64,000 nt of DNA from JBKSMP01 sp964582055 (GCA_964582055.1 CAZOPT010000001.1:1-64000); one strand, 5' to 3'. Positions 43,542 to 52,295 are shown, numbered from the stretch's first letter. Notes: generated by a model from the sequence alone, not told the origin. Numbers and translations: made by a program.

Positions 43542-43617
43542 GGGGAAGTAGCTCAGTGGATAGAGCAGCGGTCTTCTAAACCGAAGGTCATGGGTTCGAC
43601 TCCCGTTTTCCCCGCCA
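43542..43617 (+). tRNA. tRNA-Arg (TCT anticodon)
   Basis: A 76-base cloverleaf six bases after tRNA-Met. GGGGAAG pairs with TTTCCCC (one G-U), CGGTCTTCTAAACCG gives anticodon TCT, and CCA is encoded. Confidence 0.95.
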
Positions 43618-43653
43618 TTTCATATTAAGTTGTTTTTATGTTGATTAGATCAA

Positions 43654-44433
43654 ATGGCTTGCAATTTGTTGCACCTGATTTATACTAAAATTATGATTTG
43701 GAAAAAAGTACCTCTTTTAAGGGATCCCGGACTTTTGTTTGCGTTGGCGAATGCTTTATTGTTTTTGAATAAAAGTTTTGTGTCTTTTGTAATTGTTATT
43801 TTAGCCCTTGTTTTTATTGTTTTTTCTAAAGTTTATAGTAAAACTTTGGCAAAGCCGCATCATTTTTTCTTAAGACTTGTTTATGAAATGGGAAAAAAAC
43901 CATTTATGGGCCTAGAAGTTATTGGGTATGCATGTTTTTGTGTGGCTTTTGTGGCAATGACTCAACAAGATTTTATTAGTTTTATTTGTGCGTTTTGCTT
44001 TGGGTTTGCAAATGTTTTGTTGGCTATGCGATTTAGTCCAAACGTTTTTGAATCGCAAGAAAATTGGACGAAGATTTTTAAAAAGGTAAGGGAAACGTAC
44101 TCATTGACGCCTTTATTTTTAGCTTTGTTGCTGGAGCCTATTTTTTTAATTTGTTTAGGTTTTGTTCATGCGGGGCTGGCTGCTGGCGATGAAAGCTTAT
44201 GGATTTTTCCGCTTATTTGCTGGGTTATTTATTGGGTGTTTTGCAAAATGGATGCAAATCGAGTTGTCCCGCAAGGGTGCTTGTGTGTTTGTGCACTATG
44301 GTATACTTTGATTGCAGGCCATCATGGAAAATGGATTTTAGCCCTTTCAAATTTACTGTGTACTTTTGCTTATTTGGAAATTGCATTGCAAGAACAACGC
44401 GTTTTTTTAGCTAAATTGGCAGGAAAACGTTGA
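43654..44433 (+). CDS. Polytopic membrane protein of unknown family
   Basis: A 259-residue integral membrane protein with about seven hydrophobic segments (around 27-65, 85-125, 150-175, 180-210 and 215-245). I recognise no catalytic motif. The N terminus is uncertain: an in-frame ATG at 43693 (MIWKKVPLLRDPG) would give a more typical start with a short basic segment before the first helix. It follows the tRNA-Arg gene and is the only gene here before the decayed stretch at 44434. Confidence 0.5.
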   Translation: MACNLLHLIYTKIMIWKKVPLLRDPGLLFALANALLFLNKSFVSFVIVILALVFIVFSKVYSKTLAKPHHFFLRLVYEMGKKPFMGLEVIGYACFCVAFVAMTQQDFISFICAFCFGFANVLLAMRFSPNVFESQENWTKIFKKVRETYSLTPLFLALLLEPIFLICLGFVHAGLAAGDESLWIFPLICWVIYWVFCKMDANRVVPQGCLCVCALWYTLIAGHHGKWILALSNLLCTFAYLEIALQEQRVFLAKLAGKR

Positions 44434-44695
44434 CAGGCCTCTCGAATGTTTGTCTGCTTTTGTAAATTTTGCCAATAAGCCTGCATATTTTTCGGATAAA
44501 GATAAAGAATGACAGAAAGTTATTGTTTTAACCGAAAATGTAGAAGAACTTATGAATTTTGCAGGCCAAAAGTTCAACGAATATAATGTTAACCCATGTG
44601 TTGATCCTTATAATTGTGGTGGAGATTACGGCTGGGATGGCTATGATTGTGCCAATTTTTATGCAAGATATTCTTATGGCTGCTTTATTTACTAA
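44434..44695 (+). pseudogene. Decayed or recoded small gene encoding a Cys/Tyr/Gly-rich peptide
   Basis: One frame reads sensibly from about 44436 to a TGA at about 44506, then resumes to a TAA at 44693. Read through, it gives RPLECLSAFVNF...DKE, stop, QKVIVLTENVEELMNF, and then a C-terminal stretch with four cysteines (CVDPYNCGGDYGWDGYDC and YSYGCFIY). The part after ATG 44552 (44552-44695) is a complete 47-residue reading frame that could be a stand-alone peptide gene, but it lacks a clear ribosome binding site. A pseudogene with a single nonsense change seems the simpler reading. No homologue is recognised. Confidence 0.35.
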
Positions 44696-44720
44696 TTAGT
44701 TAAAAGTAATACTTGAAGAG

Positions 44721-44743
44721 GTCTTCCTTTTGGAAGTTTTTTT
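44721..44743 (+). terminator. Small hairpin with T-run
   Basis: CTTCC (44723-44727) and GGAAG (44732-44736) pair around TTTT and are followed by T7. The stem is short, but its place after the 44695 stop fits a terminator. Otherwise nothing is seen between 44744 and 44790. Confidence 0.5.
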
Positions 44744-44790
44744 GTTTTGCAGGATGTTGGGGGAAGTTCTACTTTTTATTAATAAAACAA

Positions 44791-44818
44791 TTGACATATG
44801 GAGGTGGTAGGCTAATCT
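44791..44818 (+). promoter_or_regulatory. Probable promoter of tRNA-Pro (and oleA)
   Basis: TTGACA at 44791-44796 and TAATCT at 44813-44818 are 16 bases apart. The same -10 sequence recurs at 55843-55848. Confidence 0.5.
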
Positions 44819-44831
44819 TGTTAATATTATT

Positions 44832-44909
44832 CGGGACGTAACTCAGTCTGGCTAGAGTGCATGCTTTGGGAGCATGAGGTCGTAGGTTCAAATCCTATCG
44901 TCCCGACCA
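44832..44909 (+). tRNA. tRNA-Pro (TGG anticodon)
   Basis: A 78-base cloverleaf. CGGGACG pairs with CGTCCCG, CATGCTTTGGGAGCATG gives anticodon TGG, and CCA is encoded at 44907-44909. Confidence 0.96.
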
Positions 44910-44927
44910 ATTTAGATTCGACATTTC

Positions 44928-45968
44928 ATGCAGTTTAAAAATGTAGTCATTGATACTATGGCTTGTGCATTGCCGGAAGATAAATGGTCTTCGGCACGTA
45001 TTGAATCTGAATTAGCTCCTTTATATGCTAGAATTTCCTTACCGTTGGGGCGTTTGGAAATGATGACGGGTATTCAAGAACGGCGGCATTGGGCTGCAGA
45101 TTTTTTGCCATCTGAAGCGGCAATAAAGGCAGGTAAAGCACTTTTTGAGAAGACTCAATGCCCACGAGAAGAGATTGATGTGTTGATGCATGCTTCGGTT
45201 TGTCGCAATCGTTTGGAGCCTGCAACGGCAGCATATGTGCATCAAGGATTAAATTTGTCTGCAACCACACAGATTTTTGATGTGTCCAATGCTTGTTTAG
45301 GGGTTTTAAATGCGATGATGATAGGAGCTTCAATGATTGAAGCGGGTACTGCACGATCGGTTTTAATTGTTTCGGGTGAAAATGGGAAACCCTTACTTGA
45401 TCATACGATTCATCAATTAAACCAAGATACTTCGATCAATCGTCGAACGCTGAAGCCTTATTTTGCGAATTTAACGATAGGTTCAGGGGCAGTAGCGATT
45501 TTATTGCGTCATAGTAAGTGTGTTACAGCGCCTAAACCTTTGTTGTTGGGCGGTATTGCTCGAACGGATTCCAGTGCGAATTGCTTATGTGAGGGTGATG
45601 CAGTGACGAGTGGCTTGGCTATGCGGACAGATGCAACAGCACTTTTAGAAGCGGGTATCAATTTATCAAAAGAGGGGTGGAATCAGTTTAAGGCTATTAT
45701 GCATTGGAATGAGGATACACCTAAGCATATTGTTACACATCAAGTGAGCTTGCAGCATAAAAAGCGGATTTATGAAGCTTTAAATTTGGATATGATGAAG
45801 GATTTTTCAACCTTTCCTTTTTTAGGCAATACGGGTTCGGTTGCTTTGCCGATTTCCTTGTGTTTAGCTGAGAAAGCGAATCGCCTACAAGCAGGTGATG
45901 AGGTTTTGCTTTTGGGAATTGGTAGCGGATTAAGTACACTGATGTTGGGTGTTTTGTGGCAAAAATAG
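44928..45968 (+). CDS. oleA: OleA-like thiolase (non-decarboxylative acyl-CoA condensation)
   Basis: A 346-residue thiolase-superfamily enzyme of the 3-oxoacyl-ACP synthase III/OleA branch, predicted to join two fatty acyl-CoAs head to head to give a beta-keto acid. The catalytic Cys is in SNACLGVLNAM (about residue 122), the OleA-type Glu in RLEPATAAYVH (about 97), His in THQVSLQ (about 268) and Asn in FLGNTGSVALP (about 304). KAS III itself is the main alternative, but the immediately following OleB-type hydrolase supports OleA. It begins 18 bases after tRNA-Pro. Confidence 0.75.
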   Translation: MQFKNVVIDTMACALPEDKWSSARIESELAPLYARISLPLGRLEMMTGIQERRHWAADFLPSEAAIKAGKALFEKTQCPREEIDVLMHASVCRNRLEPATAAYVHQGLNLSATTQIFDVSNACLGVLNAMMIGASMIEAGTARSVLIVSGENGKPLLDHTIHQLNQDTSINRRTLKPYFANLTIGSGAVAILLRHSKCVTAPKPLLLGGIARTDSSANCLCEGDAVTSGLAMRTDATALLEAGINLSKEGWNQFKAIMHWNEDTPKHIVTHQVSLQHKKRIYEALNLDMMKDFSTFPFLGNTGSVALPISLCLAEKANRLQAGDEVLLLGIGSGLSTLMLGVLWQK

Positions 45969-45978
45969 AAAGGTTTAC

Positions 45979-46869
45979 ATGAAAGCTATAAAGTCTATTT
46001 ATCCATTTAAATCACATTATTGGGAGCTCCATGGTCGTAAAAAATGTCGTATGCATTATTTAGATGAAGGGCAAGGTGAGCCGGTTGTTATGCTGCATGG
46101 AAATCCAACTTGGTCGTTTTTTTATCGCAATTTGGTACAGTTTTTAAAGCCGATGTATCGGTGTTTGGTGCCTGATCATATTGGTTGTGGACTTTCCGAT
46201 AAGCCGCAAGATTATCCGTATTGCTTGCAGGAGCGAGTGAATACCATTTTAGATTGGTTGACAGATCTCAATATTGGCCATTTTCACCTTGTTGTACATG
46301 ATTGGGGAGGGGCCATTGGTATGGGGGTTGCGACGCATTGGCCTGCAAGCGTACAAACTTTAACGATTTTGAATTCTGCAGCTTTTTTGTCGGATAAAAT
46401 TCCTTTTCGTATTGAGTTGTGTCGAGTACCCTGGTTAGGTTCTTGGGCCATTCGACATTTGAATTTGTTTGCGCGAGCTGCGACTTGGATGGCTTCAACG
46501 CAGGGTTTGTCGGAGCAAGTCAAACAAGGTTATTTATATCCTTATAAAAATGCGCAATCGCGTGTTGCTATTGATGGGTTTGTAAAAGATATTCCAATGT
46601 CACCTGAACATCCGTCTTATGGGTTTTTGAAGCAAATTCAAGACAGCTTGTGGTTATTAGAACAAAAACCGTGTTTGTTAGCTTGGGGAATGCGAGATTT
46701 TTGTTTTACACCAGAGTTTTTATCGATGTGGCGCAATTATTTCCCTGGCGCTAAAGTTGTTTGTTTTGAAAATGCTGGCCACTATATTTTGGAAGATGCA
46801 ACGGAGGAAGTTAATTTAAATATTCGTCAATTTTTATTAAAAAATCCGCTTACTGTTTCTAAACTTTAA
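45979..46869 (+). CDS. oleB: OleB-like alpha/beta hydrolase (haloalkane dehalogenase fold)
   Basis: A 296-residue hydrolase. ATG 45979, with an AAAGG site just before it, is preferred over GTG 45949. The oxyanion motif HGNPTWSFFYRN is at about 37, nucleophile Asp in VVHDWGGAIG near 108, and His in ENAGHYILED near 269. Together with OleA this matches OleB, which decarboxylates a beta-lactone to a cis-olefin. OleC and OleD, which act between OleA and OleB, are not in the window. A plain haloalkane dehalogenase-type hydrolase is the alternative. Confidence 0.7.
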   Translation: MKAIKSIYPFKSHYWELHGRKKCRMHYLDEGQGEPVVMLHGNPTWSFFYRNLVQFLKPMYRCLVPDHIGCGLSDKPQDYPYCLQERVNTILDWLTDLNIGHFHLVVHDWGGAIGMGVATHWPASVQTLTILNSAAFLSDKIPFRIELCRVPWLGSWAIRHLNLFARAATWMASTQGLSEQVKQGYLYPYKNAQSRVAIDGFVKDIPMSPEHPSYGFLKQIQDSLWLLEQKPCLLAWGMRDFCFTPEFLSMWRNYFPGAKVVCFENAGHYILEDATEEVNLNIRQFLLKNPLTVSKL

Positions 46870-46870
46870 G

Positions 46871-46918
46871 GAATGATAGGCCTATTTTTCCTTTTTAGGC
46901 TTATTCTATTGTTTTTAT
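46871..46918 (+). terminator. Probable terminator after oleB
   Basis: ATAGGCCT (46876-46883) pairs with AGGCTTAT in the following bases (one G-U) around a T/C-rich loop, then TCTATTGTTTTTAT. The tail is weak. The rest of the 46870-46985 spacer shows no clear promoter. Confidence 0.5.
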
Positions 46919-46985
46919 AAAAAATAAGCTTGTGATTCATATAGAAATGTATTTACTTTGCGGAAGATTAGTATTGTAAGTAAAG

Positions 46986-49778
46986 ATGGTAGAAGTAGTA
47001 AAATTAAAGGATACATTGAATTTACCGCAGACGAAATTTCCAATGCAAGCGCAATTGGTAAAGCGGGAAGCAGAACGCTTAGCACATTGGGATGAAACGC
47101 ATCTTTATGAACAAATACAGCAGAAGAATGCCGATAAACCGCGTTTTATGCTGCATGATGGGCCTCCCTTTACCAATGGTGATGTGCATATCGGTACAGC
47201 ACTTAATAAGATTTTAAAAGATATTATTTTGCGCTATAAAAGCATGCAAGGCTTTTCGACACCTTACATTCCAGGTTGGGATTGTCATGGTTTGCCTATT
47301 GAGCACAAAGTTTCCAAAGAACAGCCAGAATTATTGAAGGATACAGTTGCTTTACGTAAAACTTGTGATCAATTTTCTGAAGATTTTATTAAAAAACAGG
47401 AAAAGCAGTTTCGTCGTTTGGGTATTTTAGCGGATTGGAAAGGGGCTTATAAAACGAAAAATCCGGAATATGAAATGCATGTTTTAAAAACGTTTGCTAA
47501 GTTTGTACGAGCCGGTTATGTCTATCGTAGTAAAAAGCCTGTTTATTGGTCCATTCCTTGTAAAACGGCATTAGCAGAGGCAGAAATTGAATATAAAGAT
47601 CATGTCAGTACAACGGTTTGGGTAAAGTTTTTACTCGAAAATCCAGGAGCTTTAGGCTTAGCAGAAAAGACTTCTGTGATCATTTGGACAACAACGCCGT
47701 GGACTTTGCCAGCCAATCGTGCTGTTGCTCTTGCGCCTAATTTGGCTTATGTTGAGGTGAAAGTAGGCGAAGAAGCTTATATTGTAGCGGAAGGATTATT
47801 GGATAATTTTGTAAAAGATTGCTCTATACCGTCTTATCAAGTAGGTAAAACGTTTTTAGGAAAAGATCTTGAGGGTGTTTTAACGCGACATCCATTTATT
47901 GATTTGAAAAGTCCAATTGTTTTGGCGGATTATGTAACCTTAGATGCAGGAACAGGTTGTGTTCATACAGCTCCAGGTCATGGTATCGATGATTATAATA
48001 CGGGGTTACGTTATAAGCTGGAAATTGCTTGTCCTGTCGATGATAATGGGGTTTTTATGGCAGAAAGCGGAATGCCCGAATCTTTGGTCGGTAAGGCTGT
48101 TTGGAGGCCTAAAGGTGATTCTCCTGCTAATGAGGCTGTGATAGAGCTTTTAAAGGAAAAGAATTCTTTGGTTCATGTAGCACCTTATACCCATTCTTAT
48201 CCGCATTGTTGGCGTTCAAAAGCTCCGGTTATTGCACGTGCTTTGCCACAATGGTTTATTCACTTGGATGCTTTGAAAGAAAAAGCTGAGCATGCAATTG
48301 ATCAAGTGGAATGGTTGCCTGGATGGGGAAAAAATCGCATTTCAGGATCGGTTGCTGCCCGTCCAGATTGGTGCATTAGTCGTCAGCGAACTTGGGGAAT
48401 TCCTCTTCCAGCCTTTTTTGATGAAGAGGGAAATGCCTTATTAGATGCTTCCGTTATTGAGGCTTTAGCGGATAAAATAGCCACTCGTGGTACGCAATGG
48501 TGGTTTGAGTCTGATGAAGCAACGTTGTTGGAAGGGATTAGTTTGCCAGAAACTTTTGCAGGTAAAAAACTTCGGAAAAGTCAGGATACGTTGGATGTTT
48601 GGATCGATTCTGGTTGTAGTCATGTTGCTGTTTTAGAAGCAAAAGGATGGGAACCGGCCGATCTTTATTTAGAAGGCAGTGATCAGCATCGTGGTTGGTT
48701 CCAGTCTTCTCTATTAACGACTTTGATTGATAAGGATCGTGCGCCTTATAAAACGGTTTTAACGCATGGATTTTTCGTGGATGAAAATCGACGTAAGATT
48801 TCGAAGAGTGCTGGAAGTCCACAAACAGCCGATGCTTATACTTCTAAGTATGGTGCAGATATTCTGCGTTTATGGGTTGCTTCTGAAGATTATCGGAATG
48901 ATATTCCAGTTTCTGAAAACATTTTAAATCATGTGATTGCGACCTATCGAACCTTGAGGAATACATTGCGCTTTCAATTGGGCAATTTGTTTGATTTTGA
49001 TGCTGAGAAGGACGCTGTTGCTTGTGAGCAATTAATGCCATTAGACCGTTGGGCTTTATTGGAAACCAATGCATTGATCAAGGAAGTTACAGAGGCTTAT
49101 GAAGGATATGATTTTCATAAAGTTTACCAATCTATTAATCGGTTTTGTACGCTTGTTTTATCGGCACGTTATCATGATATTTTAAAGGATCGTTTGTATA
49201 CCTTGCGAGCGGATGGTTTTGAGCGACGTTCTGCACAAACGGTTTTATTTGAAATTTGTCGTGTACTTTTGCGTTTGGTGGCTCCCATTCTTACGTTTAC
49301 GGCTGATGAAGCGTGGGGATATTTATGTGGTAATTCGGATTTTGGCTATATTCATGCTATCCATTTAGAAGATTTTCCAATTGTTCAAGAGTGTTGGAAT
49401 GATGCAGATCTAAAGTTAGATTTCGAAGAGCTTTTTAAAATTCGAGAACAGGTACAAGCAGAACTCGAAAAGGCACGACAAGAAAAATTAATCGGTCAAT
49501 CCTTAGATGCACAAGTGTTGTTACATTTTGATGGAAGCCATTCATGGGCTGATCTTTTGAAAAAATATGAAACGTTTTTACCGGAATTCTTCATTGTTTC
49601 TGCAGTTCATTTCGTAACGCATTCAGACAAAGATTTTTTTATTAGTGTCAAACATGCCGATGGTGTGCGTTGTCCTAGAACTTGGCGTTGGGTGAATAAA
49701 TTGGTGGAAGTTGAAGGTTTTGGTGAGGTTTCTGAACGTTGCGCAGAAGTCTTGCAATTTTGGAAGTCTAACTTATAA
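46986..49778 (+). CDS. ileS: Isoleucine--tRNA ligase
   Basis: A 930-residue class I synthetase. The HIGH motif is HIGTALNK near residue 68 (after DGPPFTNGDV), and KMSKS is KISKSAG near 604 in ENRRKISKSAGSP. The editing (CP1) domain carries WTTTPWTLPANRAVALAP near 235. The C-terminal zinc knuckle is degenerate: CPRTW and SERC replace CxxC and CxxC, so only two of four cysteines remain. It leads an operon with dksA and lspA. Confidence 0.96.
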   Translation: MVEVVKLKDTLNLPQTKFPMQAQLVKREAERLAHWDETHLYEQIQQKNADKPRFMLHDGPPFTNGDVHIGTALNKILKDIILRYKSMQGFSTPYIPGWDCHGLPIEHKVSKEQPELLKDTVALRKTCDQFSEDFIKKQEKQFRRLGILADWKGAYKTKNPEYEMHVLKTFAKFVRAGYVYRSKKPVYWSIPCKTALAEAEIEYKDHVSTTVWVKFLLENPGALGLAEKTSVIIWTTTPWTLPANRAVALAPNLAYVEVKVGEEAYIVAEGLLDNFVKDCSIPSYQVGKTFLGKDLEGVLTRHPFIDLKSPIVLADYVTLDAGTGCVHTAPGHGIDDYNTGLRYKLEIACPVDDNGVFMAESGMPESLVGKAVWRPKGDSPANEAVIELLKEKNSLVHVAPYTHSYPHCWRSKAPVIARALPQWFIHLDALKEKAEHAIDQVEWLPGWGKNRISGSVAARPDWCISRQRTWGIPLPAFFDEEGNALLDASVIEALADKIATRGTQWWFESDEATLLEGISLPETFAGKKLRKSQDTLDVWIDSGCSHVAVLEAKGWEPADLYLEGSDQHRGWFQSSLLTTLIDKDRAPYKTVLTHGFFVDENRRKISKSAGSPQTADAYTSKYGADILRLWVASEDYRNDIPVSENILNHVIATYRTLRNTLRFQLGNLFDFDAEKDAVACEQLMPLDRWALLETNALIKEVTEAYEGYDFHKVYQSINRFCTLVLSARYHDILKDRLYTLRADGFERRSAQTVLFEICRVLLRLVAPILTFTADEAWGYLCGNSDFGYIHAIHLEDFPIVQECWNDADLKLDFEELFKIREQVQAELEKARQEKLIGQSLDAQVLLHFDGSHSWADLLKKYETFLPEFFIVSAVHFVTHSDKDFFISVKHADGVRCPRTWRWVNKLVEVEGFGEVSERCAEVLQFWKSNL

Positions 49779-49801
49779 TTGGTTACAAGTTGATAAAATT
49801 C

Positions 49802-50512
49802 ATGAAAGCGGATGTTAGTAGTATTTTAAAAGCAGTTTACCGTCGTAAGCAGGCAAGTAGTAAAGTGGCTAGTTTGCGCGAAGACCACTTTTCCATGCAG
49901 GACGTTGATAATTTTTTAAAAGAAAAAAGTAAAGAAGAAGTTGTTTGTAAGTCCCAGAAGGCGGAGGTGATTTCTCAACACAAGCCGCAAAACACAGTTC
50001 AAAAGCGTGTGTTTAAGGCAGCATCTTTAAGTGATATTTTCGGTTTTAATCCTAAGGCTTCTACAGAACCTGTTCCTGAAAAAGAACAGCGAAAAGTTCC
50101 TGCTCAATGGAAGTCTTTTTATGACAAACTGATTCGATTACGAACACGGTTACGTGGAGGTGTATTAGATGATCAAGAGCATGAAGATGAATCTTTATCT
50201 TTGGATTTAATTTCCGATCCTAAGGAAACTTTGAAAGAAATTGATGCAGCTATAGAGCGAATTTTTGCTGGAAATTATGGTATTTGTGAGATTACTGGAA
50301 AACCTATTTTAGCACAACGTTTAGAATCTATACCATATGTTCGTTATTCTCTAGAAGGCCAAAAACAAATGGAAGAAGCTGCACGTGCACGGCGTTTAGC
50401 CCAATTAGCAAATAGTTCGGTGCGTATTTCGAGTGATGAGGAAAATGAAACTTCCAAACGTCCTTTTTATGAAGCAGAAGATGCTCAAGAATTGAGTGAG
50501 GAGATGGAATGA
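49802..50512 (+). CDS. DksA/TraR-like RNA polymerase-binding protein, zinc-less
   Basis: A 236-residue protein. ATG 49802 is used rather than TTG 49790. The N-terminal half (1-105) is basic and low-complexity. The C-terminal half (about 118-205) has the DksA/TraR pattern: coiled coil, then AAIERIFAGNYGICEITGKPI and RLESIPYVRYSLEGQ. Only one of the four zinc cysteines remains (GICEIT). The placement ileS-dksA-lspA recurs in Verrucomicrobia. Overlaps lspA by 4 bases (ATGA). Confidence 0.75.
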   Translation: MKADVSSILKAVYRRKQASSKVASLREDHFSMQDVDNFLKEKSKEEVVCKSQKAEVISQHKPQNTVQKRVFKAASLSDIFGFNPKASTEPVPEKEQRKVPAQWKSFYDKLIRLRTRLRGGVLDDQEHEDESLSLDLISDPKETLKEIDAAIERIFAGNYGICEITGKPILAQRLESIPYVRYSLEGQKQMEEAARARRLAQLANSSVRISSDEENETSKRPFYEAEDAQELSEEME

Positions 50513-50946
50513 GGTGCTTCTGTTTGAGTGCATTTATTGTTTTTATATGCGATCAATTAGTTAAAATTTGGGCTCTCGCAACACTTGTACAACCGATTAC
50601 CGTTATTCCAGGCTTTTTCTCCCTACAACTTGCCTTTAATACAGGTAGTATTTGGGGTATTGGTTCGCAATGGACTTCTGGACTTGCATGGTTAGGTATC
50701 GTAGTAGTGCTTTTTTCCCCTTTTTATCTAAAAAAACATGATCCTTCTAAATGCCATTGGATCATGTTGGGGATTTTGTGTGGCGGTATTTTGGGTAATA
50801 CATGGGATCGCTTCTTAAGAGGCTATGTTATTGATTTTTTAGATTTTTACATAAAAAATTCCCATTGGCCCTGTTTTAATATTGCTGATATTGCAATCAC
50901 AAGTATTTGTATTTTGAGTCTTTGGGGAGTTAAAAGCAAAAGGTAA
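50509..50946 (+). CDS. lspA: Lipoprotein signal peptidase (signal peptidase II)
   Basis: A 145-residue inner-membrane aspartyl protease that cleaves prolipoprotein signal peptides. It has four membrane helices. The two catalytic aspartates are in LGNTWDRFLRGYVIDFLDF (about 101) and CFNIADIAITS (about 127). The normal motif GNxxDR has Trp-Asp-Arg here but is otherwise intact. Confidence 0.93.
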   Translation: MRCFCLSAFIVFICDQLVKIWALATLVQPITVIPGFFSLQLAFNTGSIWGIGSQWTSGLAWLGIVVVLFSPFYLKKHDPSKCHWIMLGILCGGILGNTWDRFLRGYVIDFLDFYIKNSHWPCFNIADIAITSICILSLWGVKSKR

Positions 50947-50949
50947 TGT

Positions 50950-51354
50950 ATGGATGTTAAAGAAAAATTTATAAGTGATTTTAAAACTTATTTAATGAAT
51001 CTTTCAAATAAACAAACAGGAAATTTTGTAAACGTGTTGGACGAACAAATCCAACATCCGACAGAAATTTTTTTACATTTATTATGCAGAAAAATAGATA
51101 TTAAGAAAAATCTTTTTGTGGATTATGATGATAAGCAAGACTTGAAACCATTACGTCAAGAAATGCTTGACAATAGTGGTTGGTTAAAAAGTATTTACAT
51201 TTTAAGTTATTTCTTTTTGTCATCTCAAAATAATTCTATAACGTATAAAGCTTTAAATTCGTTATTAAAAGCGCGAGATTTTATGCCTAAAAATTGTTTA
51301 GAAAATTCTTTTGTCCAAATTATCTATAAAGAATTTATAAAAGAAATATTATGA
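50950..51354 (+). CDS. Hypothetical protein, downstream of lspA
   Basis: A 134-residue protein with no recognised domain or signal peptide. It has mixed charged and hydrophobic helices, with one more hydrophobic stretch (WLKSIYILSYFFLSS, about 77-91). It is 3 bases after lspA and overlaps the next gene by 4 bases, so it belongs to the ileS-lspA transcript. Lys/Asn/Ile use is higher than in its neighbours. Confidence 0.7.
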   Translation: MDVKEKFISDFKTYLMNLSNKQTGNFVNVLDEQIQHPTEIFLHLLCRKIDIKKNLFVDYDDKQDLKPLRQEMLDNSGWLKSIYILSYFFLSSQNNSITYKALNSLLKARDFMPKNCLENSFVQIIYKEFIKEIL

Positions 51355-52205
51355 AAACGCTTAATTGTACCATTTTAGCCTATGAAGGACCTATTTTTAG
51401 AGCTTATTTGTCTATTTTACATCAATTAGGTTATAAAGCAAAACGTATTATTAAACTCTATAACGGACAAAATAAATTTAAATGGTTGCCAAAATTTTTA
51501 AGGCATCCCTTTCTGTATAATCAAGAAGCTTTACGGAACAATTTTTGGCCGAAATTTTTTTATAAAAATAAAGTAATATTTGAACCTATTAAGAAAGAAG
51601 TTTTAAAGGTTTATGGTTTAAATGTTGATTTTTTTGATTTGCTAATAAAACCGTGTTTAGATGTTTCATCAATTGCAGACGAATGTCTTTATTTGGATTG
51701 GAAAGATTGTGGTTGGAAGAGTGAAGAATTATTTCAATTATTGAAGGGGTTTGGTGCTCAAACCTATTTATTTACAGGAGGTGGGCTTGTTCCTAAGCGT
51801 ATTTTGGAATTACCTAATACGGAATTTGTACATGTTCATCCTGGATTTTTACCTTATACTAGAGGTGCAGATGGAATTTTATGGTCTACATTTTGCCGTA
51901 AAAAACCAGGTGCAGCTTGTTTTTATATGGTGCCACAGCTTGATGAAGGACATTTGATTTTGACAGAAGAGTATGATGCATTACAATTTCAAAAACCAGA
52001 AAATGCTGATTTACAGACACTTTATCGCCTTGTTTTTTCTTTTTATGATCCGGTTGTTAGAGCTTTATGTTTAAAACAAGTTTTAGAAAAGTATGGTTCT
52101 TTAAAAAATTTACCAACAACACAGCAAGAACTGCATAAAGGGATTACTTTTCATTTTATGCATGATTTATTGAAAGAAAAAGTTTTGAATCTTATTTTTA
52201 AATAA
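51351..52205 (+). CDS. Formyltransferase-domain protein (substrate unknown)
   Basis: A 284-residue protein whose second half has the N10-formyl-tetrahydrofolate formyltransferase core: EFVHVHPGFLPYTRGADGIL near 158-177, with the catalytic His of the HP motif, and FYMVPQLDEGHLILTEEY near 190-207, with the conserved Asp-x-Gly. The N-terminal about 130 residues are not a normal Fmt start and are rich in aromatic and basic residues. Fmt-type, sugar N-formyltransferase or a polysaccharide-modifying enzyme are all possible. It overlaps the hypothetical gene by 4 bases. Confidence 0.65.
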   Translation: MKTLNCTILAYEGPIFRAYLSILHQLGYKAKRIIKLYNGQNKFKWLPKFLRHPFLYNQEALRNNFWPKFFYKNKVIFEPIKKEVLKVYGLNVDFFDLLIKPCLDVSSIADECLYLDWKDCGWKSEELFQLLKGFGAQTYLFTGGGLVPKRILELPNTEFVHVHPGFLPYTRGADGILWSTFCRKKPGAACFYMVPQLDEGHLILTEEYDALQFQKPENADLQTLYRLVFSFYDPVVRALCLKQVLEKYGSLKNLPTTQQELHKGITFHFMHDLLKEKVLNLIFK

Positions 52206-52212
52206 AAGCATC

Positions 52213-52283
52213 CTGCAAAAGTCGGAATAAAAATTTTTAATCTGCATCAATGGTGTAGAAATATTTGTTCTCGACTTTTTGCA
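52213..52283. repeat. Candidate interspersed repeat, copy 2 (inverted ends)
   Basis: CTGCAAAAGTCG (52213-52224) is inverted as CGACTTTTTGCA (52272-52283, one extra T), with about 47 bases between. The end sequence and an internal AAAATTTTTAATCTGCAT match the element at 7292-7428. It lies between the convergent formyltransferase and sucD genes and could double as a bidirectional terminator. Confidence 0.45.
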
Positions 52284-52295
52284 AAAGGTTAAAAT

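Noticed and set aside
44506..44508. In-frame TGA as a selenocysteine codon
   Set aside because: No selenocysteine insertion element or selenoprotein family is recognisable; a nonsense mutation is simpler.
46920..46985. Promoter for ileS
   Set aside because: Several TT-rich hexamers occur but none give an acceptable pair at 16-18 bases.
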